64,000 bases of DNA from Streptomyces coacervatus (GTDB lineage: Bacteria; Actinomycetota; Actinomycetes; Streptomycetales; Streptomycetaceae), in contig NZ_JARHTP010000025.1 of NCBI RefSeq assembly GCF_029223485.1, forward strand, positions 62,001 through 126,000, written 5' to 3'. Below the pieces are notes generated by a model that was given only the letters and a program-made list of their open reading frames with translations, made no database searches and was not told the DNA's origin. Below are positions 8,707 to 17,545 of the stretch, one piece after another (within the stretch, counting starts at the first letter, position 1; each line of letters opens with the position of its first letter). The translations under genes were made by a program, and so were the position numbers.

Positions 8707-11700
8707 CACGACCACAACGACCGAGGCCACGCAGCCCGCGACCGAGGCGCCCGAGCAGTCGGGGCGCCGCCTTCGGCTGCCCGGAATGGGCCGCCCCAAG
8801 GGCGGCAGCCCGCTGTTCCGCAACGCCTACGCCCTGATGCTCAACACCGGCATCTCCGCGGTGCTGGGCCTGGGGTACTGGCTGCTCGCCGCCCGCTACT
8901 ACTCCGAGTCCGCGGTGGGCCAGGGTTCGGCCGCCATCGCCGCGATGAAGCTGCTCGCCGGGCTGACGGCAGTGACCCTGACGGGCGCCCTGGCCCGCTT
9001 CATCCCGGTCGCGGGGCGCGCCACCGGGCGCCTCATCTTCCGTACGTACGCGGCGAGTTGTGTGGTCGTGTCGTTCGCGGCGGGGATCTTCCTGCTGACC
9101 CTCAGCGCCTGGGGGCCGTCGTACCACTTCCTGCACGGGCCGATCAAGGGCCTCGGCTTCATCATGGCCGTGGCCTCCTGGAACCTGCTCACGCTGCAGG
9201 ACGGGGTGCTGACCGGGCTGCGCAGTGCGCCGTGGGTGCCGGTCGGCAACACGGTGTTCTCGGCGGTGAAGCTGGCGCTGCTGGTCGGTCTCGCCGCCAG
9301 CATGCCGACGACCGGCGTCTTCGTCTCCTGGTGCCTGGCGATCGCCACCTCCGTGGTGCCGCTCGGCCTGCTGGTGTTCCGGCGGCTGGTCCCCCGGCAG
9401 ATCGAGGCCACGGCGGACCACGCGAAGCCGCCGACGCTGAAGGAGATCGGCAGGTTCCTCGCGGGCGACTACACCGGCTCACTGTTCTCGCTCGCCGTGG
9501 TCTATATGATCCCGGTGATCATCGCCTCGCAGGTCAGCTCCGAGGACAACGCGTACTTCTACATCACCACGACGATCGGCGGCACGGTCAACCTGCTCGC
9601 CATCAACATGGGCGCCTCGCTGACCGTCGAGGGCTCGCACGACCCGGCCCGGCTCGCCGCCAACACCCGGGCCGCGCTCAGGCGCATGGCCCGGATCATG
9701 CTGCCGATCTGCGGCCTGATGTTCATCGGGGCGCCGTGGATCCTCGGTGTCTTCGGCCAGGGCTACGCGGACGCGGCGACGCCGCTGCTGCGCTGGTTCG
9801 CGGTCGGCGCGCTGCTCAGGGTCGTCATGGAGACGTACTTCGCCGTCCTGCGCGCACAGAGCCGTACCGCAGGACTCGCCTGGCTGCAGGGCCTGTTGTG
9901 CGTCCTGGTGCTCGGCCTGACGCTGCTGCTGCTCCCCCGCATGGGGCTGACCGGAGCGGGCGTCGCCGAGATCTCCTCCCTCGCGGTGATCGTCACCATC
10001 GCGGCACCCAAGCTGTACCGGACCCTCCGGGCCGCACCTGCCGACGCCGTCCCCGAGGAGACGGCACCCGACGGGGACCTCGCCGACCTGGGGGCGCGCG
10101 AGGTCCCGACCACGGAGAAGCCCCGCAGGCGGGGGCCCGCCTGGGCGCTGGACACCGACACCCTTGCGCTCGGCATCCACGTCGACTTCGACCACCTGGA
10201 GCGCCGCCCCGACGTCCGCCCGGGCCCGGGCACCCCGCCCACCGGCACGCCCGTGGTGCGCGCCGACCACCGGCCGACCTGGGCGAAGAACCCGGAGGTC
10301 GGCCTGCCCGTCGAGATGGGGGTCCCCCCGCTCGAGCGAATTCGAGAGTGGGGGAGCGAGCCGGGCTCGGAAGCCTCCCTGGGACCGGCCGAGATGGAGG
10401 TGGACGCGCCCTTCGATGCCGAGTTCGAGCCCGGCTTCGGCGCGGGCCTCGGCGCGGGCGAGGAGGTCGTACGAGAGGCGGAGGCATCGCTCGTACAGGA
10501 ACTCGCACAGGAAGAAGCGCCCGTACGAGTCCCCGATCCGCCGTCGCTCTCATGGCGCGAGCGGCTGCGGCCGACCCGCCTGGGAGTCGTCCTCGGGTGT
10601 CTGCTGGTGGCCGCGCTACTGCTCTACTGGGTGCCCGCGCTACGGCTCGGCGAGGCCGATCTGGACAAGATGGGCGGGCTCGGCCTCATCTCGGTCCTGC
10701 CGCTGCCGACGCTGGTCGGGGCGGCGCTGCTGGTTGCGGTGTTCGCCTCGCTGCTGTGGCTGGGCCGTGAGCACAAGGCGCTGCTGCTGGTCACCCTGCT
10801 GGCGACCGTGGTGTCGCTGCATGCGCTGCCCGCGGTGATCGAGACCGAGCCGCGGTTCCCGACGGCCTGGCAGCACCTCGGCTTCCTCGACTACATCGAC
10901 CGCACCGGGTCCGCCGTACCGGACCTGGACGCGCGCTGGAGCTGGCCGGGCTTCTTCGCGGTGGCCGCGTTCGTCGCGAAGGCCTGCGGGGTCACGGACC
11001 TCACCGAGCTCATCCGCTGGTGGCCGCTGACCATCCAACTCCTCTATCTGGCCCCGATGTTCCTGCTGGTGCGCTCGCTGCGGGCGAGCTGGCGCGCCAA
11101 GTGGACCGGCATCTGGATCTTCGTGCTCAGCGGCTGGGTGGGCCAGGACTACTTCTCCCCGCAGGGCTTCACCTACCTTCTCTATCTGGCGTTCGTCGCG
11201 ATCCTGCTGGTCTGGTTCCGTGAGCCGCGGGTGATCTGGACGAGGAAACGGCCGGGCGAGGCGGAGGTCGAGCCGACGAGCCGACGCCAGAAAGCCGTCC
11301 TGCTCGGGGTGCTGATCGGCCTGTTCATGGCGAGCGTCCCGGCCCACCAGCTCACGCCGTTCGTGATGCTGGGCGTCCTCGCGGTGCTCGTCCTGATCGG
11401 CAGGTCCGAACTGCGCGGCCTGCCCATCCTGTTCGCCGTGGTGGTGGCGGTATGGATCGGCTTCATGGCCGAGCCCTACTGGTCCGGGCACTTCAACGAG
11501 CTGTTCGGCGGGGTCGGCGGCGTCGGCAGCAATGTGTCCACTTCGGTCTCCGGCCGTATCCAGGGCGGCGACTCCACCCACAAGCTCGTCCTGTACGCGC
11601 GCGTGCTGCTGGCCGGCGGCGTGATGGCGTTCGCCTGCTGGGGCTGGTGGCGGCGGCGCGACCACAAGTACCGCGAGCGCTCACTGCTGGTGCTGACGTT

Positions 11701-12580
11701 CGTGCCGTTCCTGGGCTTCGGCATGCAGTCGTACGGCGGCGAAATGGCCCTGCGCGTCTTCATGTTCGCGGTGCCGGGCGCGGCCCTGCTGGCCGGCCTC
11801 GCCCTGTTCCCACGCACCGGAGTCACCGCGGAGGAACGCGACAAGGACCGCGTCAGCCTCGCCCCGCTGGCCGCGCTGATGGCGGGACTGCTGCTCATGG
11901 GCGGCTTCCTGGTGGCCCGCTGGGGCAACGAGCCGTTCGAGCGGGTGCGGCCCGGCGAGGTCGCGGCCATGGACTACGTGTACGCCCACGACAAGCCGAC
12001 CGTCCGCCTGCTGTGGCTGAGCAACGACACGGTCAACGACGTGACGCCGGCGATGCCCTGGGGCGCGAAGGACATGGAGCGGGTGAACTACGTGCCCACG
12101 CTGGCACCGGCCGACCCGGTGCTGGTGTCGGGCCTGGTCAAGGCGCTCAAGGACGCGGGCCCGAACTCGTATCTGATGATCAATGCAGGCCAGACGACCT
12201 ATCTCCGGATGGACGTCGGCTATTCGGACACCTGGGAGCCCCGGCTCATCCAGAACCTGGACCAGCGGCCCGAGCTGACGAAGGTCTACGTCAACCACGA
12301 CGCCACCCTCTACGCCCTCAAGAAGCAGCCCGAAGGCAAGGTGCCGAAGCCGAAGCCGGGTCCGATCGGGCCGCAGATCACCTGGACGCCCTGGTCGGTC
12401 GTGGGCGCTCTGGCCGCCCTCGCGCTGATCGTGATGCTGACGGCGCGCGAGGTGGTGCGGGTCGCGATGCGGCCGGGCGTGCGGCAGTTGCGGTGGCTGC
12501 AGAGCAGCTTCTGGTTCTCGCTGCCGCTGCTGGCGGTGCTGCTGGCCTCGCTGGTGCAGCGGTTCCTGACGCTGAATTGA
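8699..12580 (+). CDS. Flippase (Wzx/MurJ-like) fused to GT-C-like membrane domain
   Basis: 1293 residues from GTG 8699, which overlaps the deacetylase stop; the longer ORF start at 8630 lies inside that gene. Residues ~35-450 form a MATE/MVF-type polysaccharide flippase (12-14 helices, beginning NAYALMLNTGISAVLGLGYW). A hydrophilic linker (~455-620), acidic and Pro/Glu rich, contains the 37-bp repeat at 10318-10354. Residues ~620-1293 hold another 11-13 helices with periplasmic loops such as QDYFSPQGFTY, resembling GT-C glycosyltransferases or O-antigen ligase/polymerase proteins. This suggests one protein that exports a lipid-linked glycan and then extends or transfers it. The second domain's class is inferred from topology only. 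Confidence 0.8.
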   Translation: MSDTTTTTEATQPATEAPEQSGRRLRLPGMGRPKGGSPLFRNAYALMLNTGISAVLGLGYWLLAARYYSESAVGQGSAAIAAMKLLAGLTAVTLTGALARFIPVAGRATGRLIFRTYAASCVVVSFAAGIFLLTLSAWGPSYHFLHGPIKGLGFIMAVASWNLLTLQDGVLTGLRSAPWVPVGNTVFSAVKLALLVGLAASMPTTGVFVSWCLAIATSVVPLGLLVFRRLVPRQIEATADHAKPPTLKEIGRFLAGDYTGSLFSLAVVYMIPVIIASQVSSEDNAYFYITTTIGGTVNLLAINMGASLTVEGSHDPARLAANTRAALRRMARIMLPICGLMFIGAPWILGVFGQGYADAATPLLRWFAVGALLRVVMETYFAVLRAQSRTAGLAWLQGLLCVLVLGLTLLLLPRMGLTGAGVAEISSLAVIVTIAAPKLYRTLRAAPADAVPEETAPDGDLADLGAREVPTTEKPRRRGPAWALDTDTLALGIHVDFDHLERRPDVRPGPGTPPTGTPVVRADHRPTWAKNPEVGLPVEMGVPPLERIREWGSEPGSEASLGPAEMEVDAPFDAEFEPGFGAGLGAGEEVVREAEASLVQELAQEEAPVRVPDPPSLSWRERLRPTRLGVVLGCLLVAALLLYWVPALRLGEADLDKMGGLGLISVLPLPTLVGAALLVAVFASLLWLGREHKALLLVTLLATVVSLHALPAVIETEPRFPTAWQHLGFLDYIDRTGSAVPDLDARWSWPGFFAVAAFVAKACGVTDLTELIRWWPLTIQLLYLAPMFLLVRSLRASWRAKWTGIWIFVLSGWVGQDYFSPQGFTYLLYLAFVAILLVWFREPRVIWTRKRPGEAEVEPTSRRQKAVLLGVLIGLFMASVPAHQLTPFVMLGVLAVLVLIGRSELRGLPILFAVVVAVWIGFMAEPYWSGHFNELFGGVGGVGSNVSTSVSGRIQGGDSTHKLVLYARVLLAGGVMAFACWGWWRRRDHKYRERSLLVLTFVPFLGFGMQSYGGEMALRVFMFAVPGAALLAGLALFPRTGVTAEERDKDRVSLAPLAALMAGLLLMGGFLVARWGNEPFERVRPGEVAAMDYVYAHDKPTVRLLWLSNDTVNDVTPAMPWGAKDMERVNYVPTLAPADPVLVSGLVKALKDAGPNSYLMINAGQTTYLRMDVGYSDTWEPRLIQNLDQRPELTKVYVNHDATLYALKKQPEGKVPKPKPGPIGPQITWTPWSVVGALAALALIVMLTAREVVRVAMRPGVRQLRWLQSSFWFSLPLLAVLLASLVQRFLTLN
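10318..10354 (+). repeat. 37-bp dispersed hairpin repeat, copy A1 (in frame)
   Basis: Core begins GGGGGTCCCCCCGCTCG and ends GAGTGGGGG. The C-run pairs with the final G-run, and CTCG pairs with CGAG inside. It encodes GVPPLERIREWG in the linker of the flippase fusion. Copies of the same length are at 22873-22909 and 26493-26529. Confidence 0.85.
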
Positions 12581-12582
12581 CC

Positions 12583-12613
12583 GTGCGGTGGCTCAGCGCT
12601 TGAGCCACCGCAC
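12583..12613. terminator. Bidirectional hairpin between convergent genes
   Basis: Perfect 13-bp stem GTGCGGTGGCTCA / TGAGCCACCGCAC with a 5-nt GCGCT loop. It begins 3 nt after the stop of the flippase fusion and includes the stop and last codons of the convergent glycosidase. It probably terminates both transcripts. Confidence 0.8.
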
Positions 12614-14014
12614 CTCGTACGCCTGCATGTCGAACCGCTTGCCGTCGACCTGCGCGCTGATGGACCGGCCGAGGGTGTTGACCACGAGGACGGTCTTGTC
12701 GGTGGCGAGGACGCGCACATTGGGCACGTCGTCGGCGGCCACGGACACGGTCCGGTACTTCGTCCCCGGCACAAACTCCTGATTGAAGCGGGACACCAGG
12801 TCGAACATGGGCAGCTTCCTGCCCCCGTCCGAACTGTCCGTCGGCGTCCACAGACAGCCCGCGCAGTCGGTGCCCTTCTCGTCCTCCGGGTTCCAGTAGA
12901 AGCCGGAGGAGGCGCCGCCCTTGACCATGGCGATCATTCCGGCGGCCTGGACGGCGACGCGGCGGGTCTCGGACCAGCCCTTGCGTTCGTCGTTGCCGTC
13001 GGCGGGCTCGACGTAGTACTCGGACCACCACAGCGGCAGGTTGTGCGTCTGCTGCCGCACCCACTTCCCGACCTCGGTGAACTTGTCGGTGGCGCCGAAC
13101 TCGTTCGGCAGCATGTCGTCGTCGTTGGTGTAGCTGGAGCCGTCGACGACGACGAAGTCGGCGCCCGCCTTGTTCTTGTTCCAGTAGTCGAAGGCGTCGA
13201 GAACCCGCTGGTCCATGGCGCCCCAGGCACCCTTGAACGTCTTCGAAGCCTCGTCGGCACGCGGGTCGACACTGTCCATCACCAGATACGGCCCGCCGAC
13301 CATGGTGTCCTTGTCGACCTTCTTCAGGGCCTGGTACACGAGGTTGTACAGCTTTGTGTAACCCTCGTAGTCCCAGCGGCCCTTGGCGTCGTTCCAGAAG
13401 CCCTTGAACTCGTTCCAGACGATGAAGTGGCGTACGTCCGGATAGCGCTTGGCGACGGTCGCGGCGAGCGCGGCGAAGTCCGCGTAGTGCTCGGGCAGGG
13501 GGGCCGTCTCCAGCGCGGACTGGCTCCAGTTGGTGTTGTCGACGCCGGCTTTGCCGCCCTTCATCCAGTCCGGGGAGCAGCACAGGGTGACGACCGGGGT
13601 GCCGCCGGACTTGCGGATGAAGTCGATACGGCGGTCCATCGCGCCGAAGTCGTAACGCCCCTTCACCGGCTCGGGGTTGTCCGCGCCCCAGCCCATGACG
13701 GCCTGGTCCTGCGGCATCCCTCCGGCGTCCGAGAGCAGCCCCTCGACGCGCTCGGTGGCGGTGGAGCTGCCCTCGTCGGCGCTGTGCTGGGTGTGTGTGA
13801 AGCCCCAGCCGACCTCGGGCCGGTCCTGGTCGGGCGGGGTCACCGGGGTGCCGTGCACCGTGTCGCCGTTGCGCGAGGTGCCCGCGGTGCTGCCGCCGCT
13901 GTCCGGAAGGGTGTTGATCAGGGTCACGATCAGCGCCAGTGCGGCCATGCCCACGCCGAGCAGCGCGGTGAGCCGCCACCGCCGTGCCCCCGAGGTCCAC
14001 TCATGACGTCCCAT
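12593..14014 (-). CDS. Membrane-anchored GH39/PslG-like glycoside hydrolase
   Basis: 473 residues from ATG 14014. The N-terminus has a short basic tail and one hydrophobic helix (~14-36, ending before LPDSGGS) that anchors the enzyme outside the membrane. The catalytic part is a TIM-barrel clan A type: GWGFTHTQHSAD, the WNEFKGFW segment carrying the likely acid/base Glu, and PLWWSEYYVEP with the likely nucleophile Glu. This pattern fits GH39 and its PslG-like relatives, which cut or trim exopolysaccharide during export. It lies tail-to-tail with the glycan export gene, which supports that role. Substrate is unknown; a beta-xylosidase annotation would be equally compatible by fold. Confidence 0.75.
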   Translation of the reverse strand: MGRHEWTSGARRWRLTALLGVGMAALALIVTLINTLPDSGGSTAGTSRNGDTVHGTPVTPPDQDRPEVGWGFTHTQHSADEGSSTATERVEGLLSDAGGMPQDQAVMGWGADNPEPVKGRYDFGAMDRRIDFIRKSGGTPVVTLCCSPDWMKGGKAGVDNTNWSQSALETAPLPEHYADFAALAATVAKRYPDVRHFIVWNEFKGFWNDAKGRWDYEGYTKLYNLVYQALKKVDKDTMVGGPYLVMDSVDPRADEASKTFKGAWGAMDQRVLDAFDYWNKNKAGADFVVVDGSSYTNDDDMLPNEFGATDKFTEVGKWVRQQTHNLPLWWSEYYVEPADGNDERKGWSETRRVAVQAAGMIAMVKGGASSGFYWNPEDEKGTDCAGCLWTPTDSSDGGRKLPMFDLVSRFNQEFVPGTKYRTVSVAADDVPNVRVLATDKTVLVVNTLGRSISAQVDGKRFDMQAYEVRWLKR

Positions 14015-14173
14015 CGAGGGCAACAGTAATCGCGTGGATGCCGGGTAGGGCAGATGTTGTGAATGCACAGCCTTGTAACAGGACGGAGCGGACACATCGG
14101 AAGCCACGAGCCACAGGCGACACACCCGGCGCACCGCGGAAACCGGGTGCACACGGCGGCCTCGTGCCGGATC

Positions 14174-15277
14174 ATGGACGCCATGTCTGCCAACCCATAC
14201 GACGCTCTGCCGATCCGGCTCAACGTCGACGACAGCGACTCGCCGTCCGACGTCGTCGACGCGCTGTTCCTCGGCCGCTTCGCGACGGGCGAGCAGCCGT
14301 ACTCGCATGCGGCGAACATCGACCGCGTCCGCTCCGGGGCGACGCTGCTGCCGCCGGACGCCCGGGTGCTGCGCATGGCGCGTGACGACGACCGCAGCGC
14401 GACGCTGGCGGAGGGCGACGGCTGGACGCTGCTCATCTCCCGCTGGAACCGCGGCGCCGACGTCACGGTGACGGCGACCAGCGCCGAGCTGGCGCAGAAG
14501 GTCCTCGACCAGGCGACGGACGGCGCGGCGGACGAGCCCGAACCCCAGCCGGAGAACGTGACGATGGGTTTCTGGTACGTCTCCCCCAGACGAGGCCCGC
14601 ACCGCACCACCCGGCAGATCTCCGCGGGCACCTGGGACGAGGTGCGGGAGAACTACACCGGGCCGGTGGCGGACGCGATGGACCGCCTGATGAAGACGAC
14701 CCCGGAGGACATCGCGGGCCGCCTGCTCCTGCTGCACGGCCCGCCGGGCACCGGCAAGACCTCCGCCCTGCGCACGCTCGCCCGTTCCTGGCGGGACTGG
14801 TGCCAGGTGGACTGTGTGCTCGACCCCGAGCGTCTCTTCTCCGACGTCGGCTATCTGATGGACATCGCGATCGGCGAGGAGGACTCGACGGGCAAGGGCC
14901 GCTGGCGGCTGCTGCTCCTGGAGGACTGCGACGAACTGATCCGCGGCGAGGCCAAGCACACGGCGGGCCAGGCGCTGTCGCGGCTGCTGAACCTGACCGA
15001 CGGCCTGCTCGGCCAGGGCCGCAACGTCCTGGTGGGTGTGACGACCAACGAGGACCTGGAGCGTCTGCACCCGGCCGTGGTCCGCCCGGGCCGCTGTCTG
15101 GCCCGCATCGAGGTGGGGCCGCTGACCCGCGGGGAGGCCGTCGGCTGGCTGGGCACCGAGGAGGGCGTGGGCCGCGAGGGCGCGACGCTGGCCGAGCTGT
15201 ACGCGCTGCGCCGGGGCACCTCGCCGACCGCGCTGCCGGAGCCGCGGGACGGGGTGGACGCGGGGCTGTATCTGTAG
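14174..15277 (+). CDS. AAA-family ATPase with DUF5925-like N-terminus
   Basis: About 367 residues from ATG 14174; ATG 14183 is equally possible, and neither has a strong ribosome site. The N-terminal ~170 residues (DSDSPSDVVDALFLGRFATG) form a domain typical of actinobacteria. The ATPase module has Walker A LHGPPGTGKTS, Walker B LLLLEDCDE, sensor 1 VGVTTNEDL and the arginine-finger region VRPGRC. Such ATPases remodel proteins or complexes; the client is unknown. The long upstream extension of the ORF to 14063 is disfavoured because it covers the divergent promoter region shared with the glycosidase. Confidence 0.8.
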   Translation: MDAMSANPYDALPIRLNVDDSDSPSDVVDALFLGRFATGEQPYSHAANIDRVRSGATLLPPDARVLRMARDDDRSATLAEGDGWTLLISRWNRGADVTVTATSAELAQKVLDQATDGAADEPEPQPENVTMGFWYVSPRRGPHRTTRQISAGTWDEVRENYTGPVADAMDRLMKTTPEDIAGRLLLLHGPPGTGKTSALRTLARSWRDWCQVDCVLDPERLFSDVGYLMDIAIGEEDSTGKGRWRLLLLEDCDELIRGEAKHTAGQALSRLLNLTDGLLGQGRNVLVGVTTNEDLERLHPAVVRPGRCLARIEVGPLTRGEAVGWLGTEEGVGREGATLAELYALRRGTSPTALPEPRDGVDAGLYL

Positions 15278-15300
15278 GCGTCCGGTGTTTTGATGGACGT

Positions 15301-16071
15301 ATGACCCTGTTCGTCGGGACGTCGGGGTGGCAGTACAAGGACTGGCGGGGAGTCCTGTATCCGGCCGAGTGTCCGACGCGGCTGTGGCTGGAGGAGTACG
15401 CGACCCGTTTCGCCACGGTGGAGATCAACAACGCGTTCTACCGCCTGCCGACACGGGAGAACTTCGAGAGCTGGCGGGAGCGGGTGCCGCCGGACTTCGT
15501 GGTCACGGTCAAGGCGAGCCGCTATCTGACCCACATCAAGCGCCTGCGGGACCCCGAGGAGCCGGTCGACCGCCTCATGACCCACGCGGCAGGCCTCGGC
15601 GACCGCCTGGGTCCGGTGCTTCTGCAGCTGCCGCCGACCCTGCGCTGCGACCCGGACCTGCTGGACGCATGCCTGGCCTGCTTCCCTTCCGGCACCCGGA
15701 TCGCGGTGGAGCCCCGCCACGACTCCTGGTGGACGGACCGGACCCGCAAGGTTCTGGAATCCCGCGCGGCCGCCCTGTGCTGGGCCGACGTCCAGGCCCA
15801 CCCCACCACCCCGCTGTGGCGCACCACCGACTGGGGCTACGTCCGCTTCCACGAGGGCCGCGCCCGCCCATGGCCCCGCTACGGCCGCCGCTCCCTGGAA
15901 ACATGGGTGGACCGAATCGCAACCACCTGGCCCGACACCCGGGACGTATACACGTACTTCAACAACGACCCCGGCGGGGCCGCGGTGCAGGACGCGGTCG
16001 CCTTCGGGCGAACGGCAACCAGAGCCGGCCTGACGGCAACCCGCACACCGGAACTCACGGCCCGACGCTGA
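15301..16071 (+). CDS. DUF72 (YecE) family protein
   Basis: 256 residues. It is recognised by its opening TLFVGTSGWQYKDWRGVLYP, the RFATVEINNAFYRLP strand and the later FNNDPGGAAVQDA region. These proteins have a TIM-barrel fold with conserved Trp, Tyr and His residues around a putative active site. No biochemical activity is firmly established, although a nuclease or phosphosugar role has been suggested for relatives. It starts 23 nt after the AAA ATPase gene and is likely cotranscribed. The dispersed intergenic repeat (copy B1) begins 3 nt after its stop. Confidence 0.88.
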   Translation: MTLFVGTSGWQYKDWRGVLYPAECPTRLWLEEYATRFATVEINNAFYRLPTRENFESWRERVPPDFVVTVKASRYLTHIKRLRDPEEPVDRLMTHAAGLGDRLGPVLLQLPPTLRCDPDLLDACLACFPSGTRIAVEPRHDSWWTDRTRKVLESRAAALCWADVQAHPTTPLWRTTDWGYVRFHEGRARPWPRYGRRSLETWVDRIATTWPDTRDVYTYFNNDPGGAAVQDAVAFGRTATRAGLTATRTPELTARR

Positions 16072-16074
16072 CCA

Positions 16075-16132
16075 ACGCCCCCCTCAAAGGGGCGCGGGGA
16101 ACTGCGCGACCAGCCACAACGGACCCGCAGAC
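16075..16132 (+). repeat. Dispersed intergenic repeat, copy B1
   Basis: A short hairpin (GCCCC...GGGGC) leads into the core GGGGCGCGGGGAACTGCGCG, then ACCAGCCACAAC and CCCGCAGAC. It lies between the 3' ends of the DUF72 gene and the convergent GntR gene. Related copies are at 39664-39709 and 45583-45637, all in + orientation. Confidence 0.88.
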
Positions 16133-16172
16133 GATCGATGGCCAATCGCATCGCAGCACCCCCGGGAACTGC

Positions 16173-16541
16173 TCACCCCTCGTAAGCCGCCCGCAGGGCA
16201 TCGCGTACCGCCGCCAGCGCATCGGCCTGCGCAAGACCAAGCCGCCGAGCCCGCTCAACGTAAGCCTGGGCAGCCAAGGCCAACTCCCGCTCCGCCGCCG
16301 AGCCCGCGGCAGCGACGAACGTACCGTTGCGCCCCCGCGTCTCGATCACCCCGTCGCTCTCCAGCGCCCGGTACGCCTTGGCGACCGTGTTCGCAGCGAG
16401 CCCCAGCGATTCGGCCAGCCCCCGCACGGTCGGCAGCCGGTACCCGACCGGCAGCACCCCCGCCCGCGCCTGCTCGGAGATCTGCGCCCGCACCTGCTCG
16501 TACGGCGCGGCACTGTCGTCGATGTGGATCTTCAAGGTCAC
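16173..16541 (-). CDS. GntR-family regulator (YtrA type)
   Basis: 122 residues from GTG 16541, chosen because it begins directly at the domain (KIHIDDSAAPYEQVRAQI). It has a winged helix-turn-helix with RLPTVRGLAESLGLAANTVAKAYRALE and a short C-terminal tail of ~45 residues. It lacks the large effector domain of FadR/HutC types, which is typical of the YtrA subgroup that usually controls adjacent ABC transporters. Here no transporter is adjacent. It is divergent from a GNAT gene across 71 nt and probably represses itself and that gene. Ligand unknown. Confidence 0.85.
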   Translation of the reverse strand: MTLKIHIDDSAAPYEQVRAQISEQARAGVLPVGYRLPTVRGLAESLGLAANTVAKAYRALESDGVIETRGRNGTFVAAAGSAAERELALAAQAYVERARRLGLAQADALAAVRDALRAAYEG

Positions 16542-16612
16542 GCTGCCGATTGTCCCGTACCAGCCCGAAAATGAGAGGCACCCGGGTGCGCCTTCCCCGT
16601 AGCGTGCGCGCA

Positions 16613-17545
16613 ATGACAGTGACCGTCCGCGATCTCCGCCCCGACGACCGGGCCGACGTGGAGAGTTTCGCCCATGTCCGGCATCTGGCCCTCCCGCACA
16701 TTCTGTGGACCCCGGACGCCATCGTCCACCGCCTCGCCCACACCCACCCCGACGCCCGCTTCAGGTCCCTTGTGGCGGAGGAGGACGGGGAGGTCATCGG
16801 CTCGGCCCAGGTGCAGCTGGCGTACGACAGCCCGGAGCCGGGCCAGGGGATGCTCAACATCTACGTACGCCCTGACCGCACGCACCGCGGCGCGGGCACC
16901 CTCCTGGTCCGCGCGTCCGAGGAGCACCTGACCGCCCACGGAGCGACGAAACTGCTCGCCTGGGTCCTGGACGAGCCTGCGAACCGGGCCTTCGCCGAGC
17001 GGCACGGCTACCGCGCCAGCCGCTCCGCCCACTTCCTCCGCCTCGACCTGACCGGCAAGACGCTCCCGCCGCTCCAGTCCCCGCCGCCGGGCATCGAGCT
17101 GCGCTCCGCGGCGGACTTCGGGGACGATCCGCGCCCGCTGTTCGAGCTGGACGCGGAGACGACGTCGGACGAACCGAGCGATGTGGAGACCGAGTTCACC
17201 GACTACGAGACCTGGGTCGAGGAGAACTGGAAGCACCCGCTGCTCGACCGGGAGCTGACCACGGTCGCGTTCGTCAAGGGCCGCCCCGCCGCGTTCAGTG
17301 TGGCCTGGACGGACCCCGCCACCGGCCGCTACGCCACCGCCATGACCGGCACCGCCCGCGCCCACCGCGGCCGCGGCCTGGCCAAGCTGACCAAGAACGC
17401 CTCCCTGCACCGCGCCCGCGCCGCCGGATACACGACGGCACTCACGGGCAACGACGTCGGAAACCAGCCCATGCTCGCGATCAACAAGTGGTTCGGGTAC
17501 GAGATCTGTGCATCGGAGGTGCGGTATGTCCGCGAACTCGGCTGA
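16613..17545 (+). CDS. Tandem-domain GNAT acetyltransferase
   Basis: 310 residues from ATG 16613. The N-terminal GNAT domain (~1-145) shows the acetyl-CoA motif A as YVRPDRTHRGAGTLL. A second, degenerate GNAT domain (~155-310) has GTARAHRGRGLAKLTKNAS and ends NKWFGYEI. Two-domain GNATs of this kind acetylate small amines or antibiotics; the substrate is not predictable. Divergent from the GntR gene, and overlapping the DUF402 gene that follows. Confidence 0.85.
   Translation: MTVTVRDLRPDDRADVESFAHVRHLALPHILWTPDAIVHRLAHTHPDARFRSLVAEEDGEVIGSAQVQLAYDSPEPGQGMLNIYVRPDRTHRGAGTLLVRASEEHLTAHGATKLLAWVLDEPANRAFAERHGYRASRSAHFLRLDLTGKTLPPLQSPPPGIELRSAADFGDDPRPLFELDAETTSDEPSDVETEFTDYETWVEENWKHPLLDRELTTVAFVKGRPAAFSVAWTDPATGRYATAMTGTARAHRGRGLAKLTKNASLHRARAAGYTTALTGNDVGNQPMLAINKWFGYEICASEVRYVRELG

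Noticed and set aside
12593..15070. 825-codon minus-strand frame extending the glycosidase
   Set aside because: The extension is antisense to the AAA ATPase; the anchored glycosidase starts naturally at ATG 14014 with a membrane helix.
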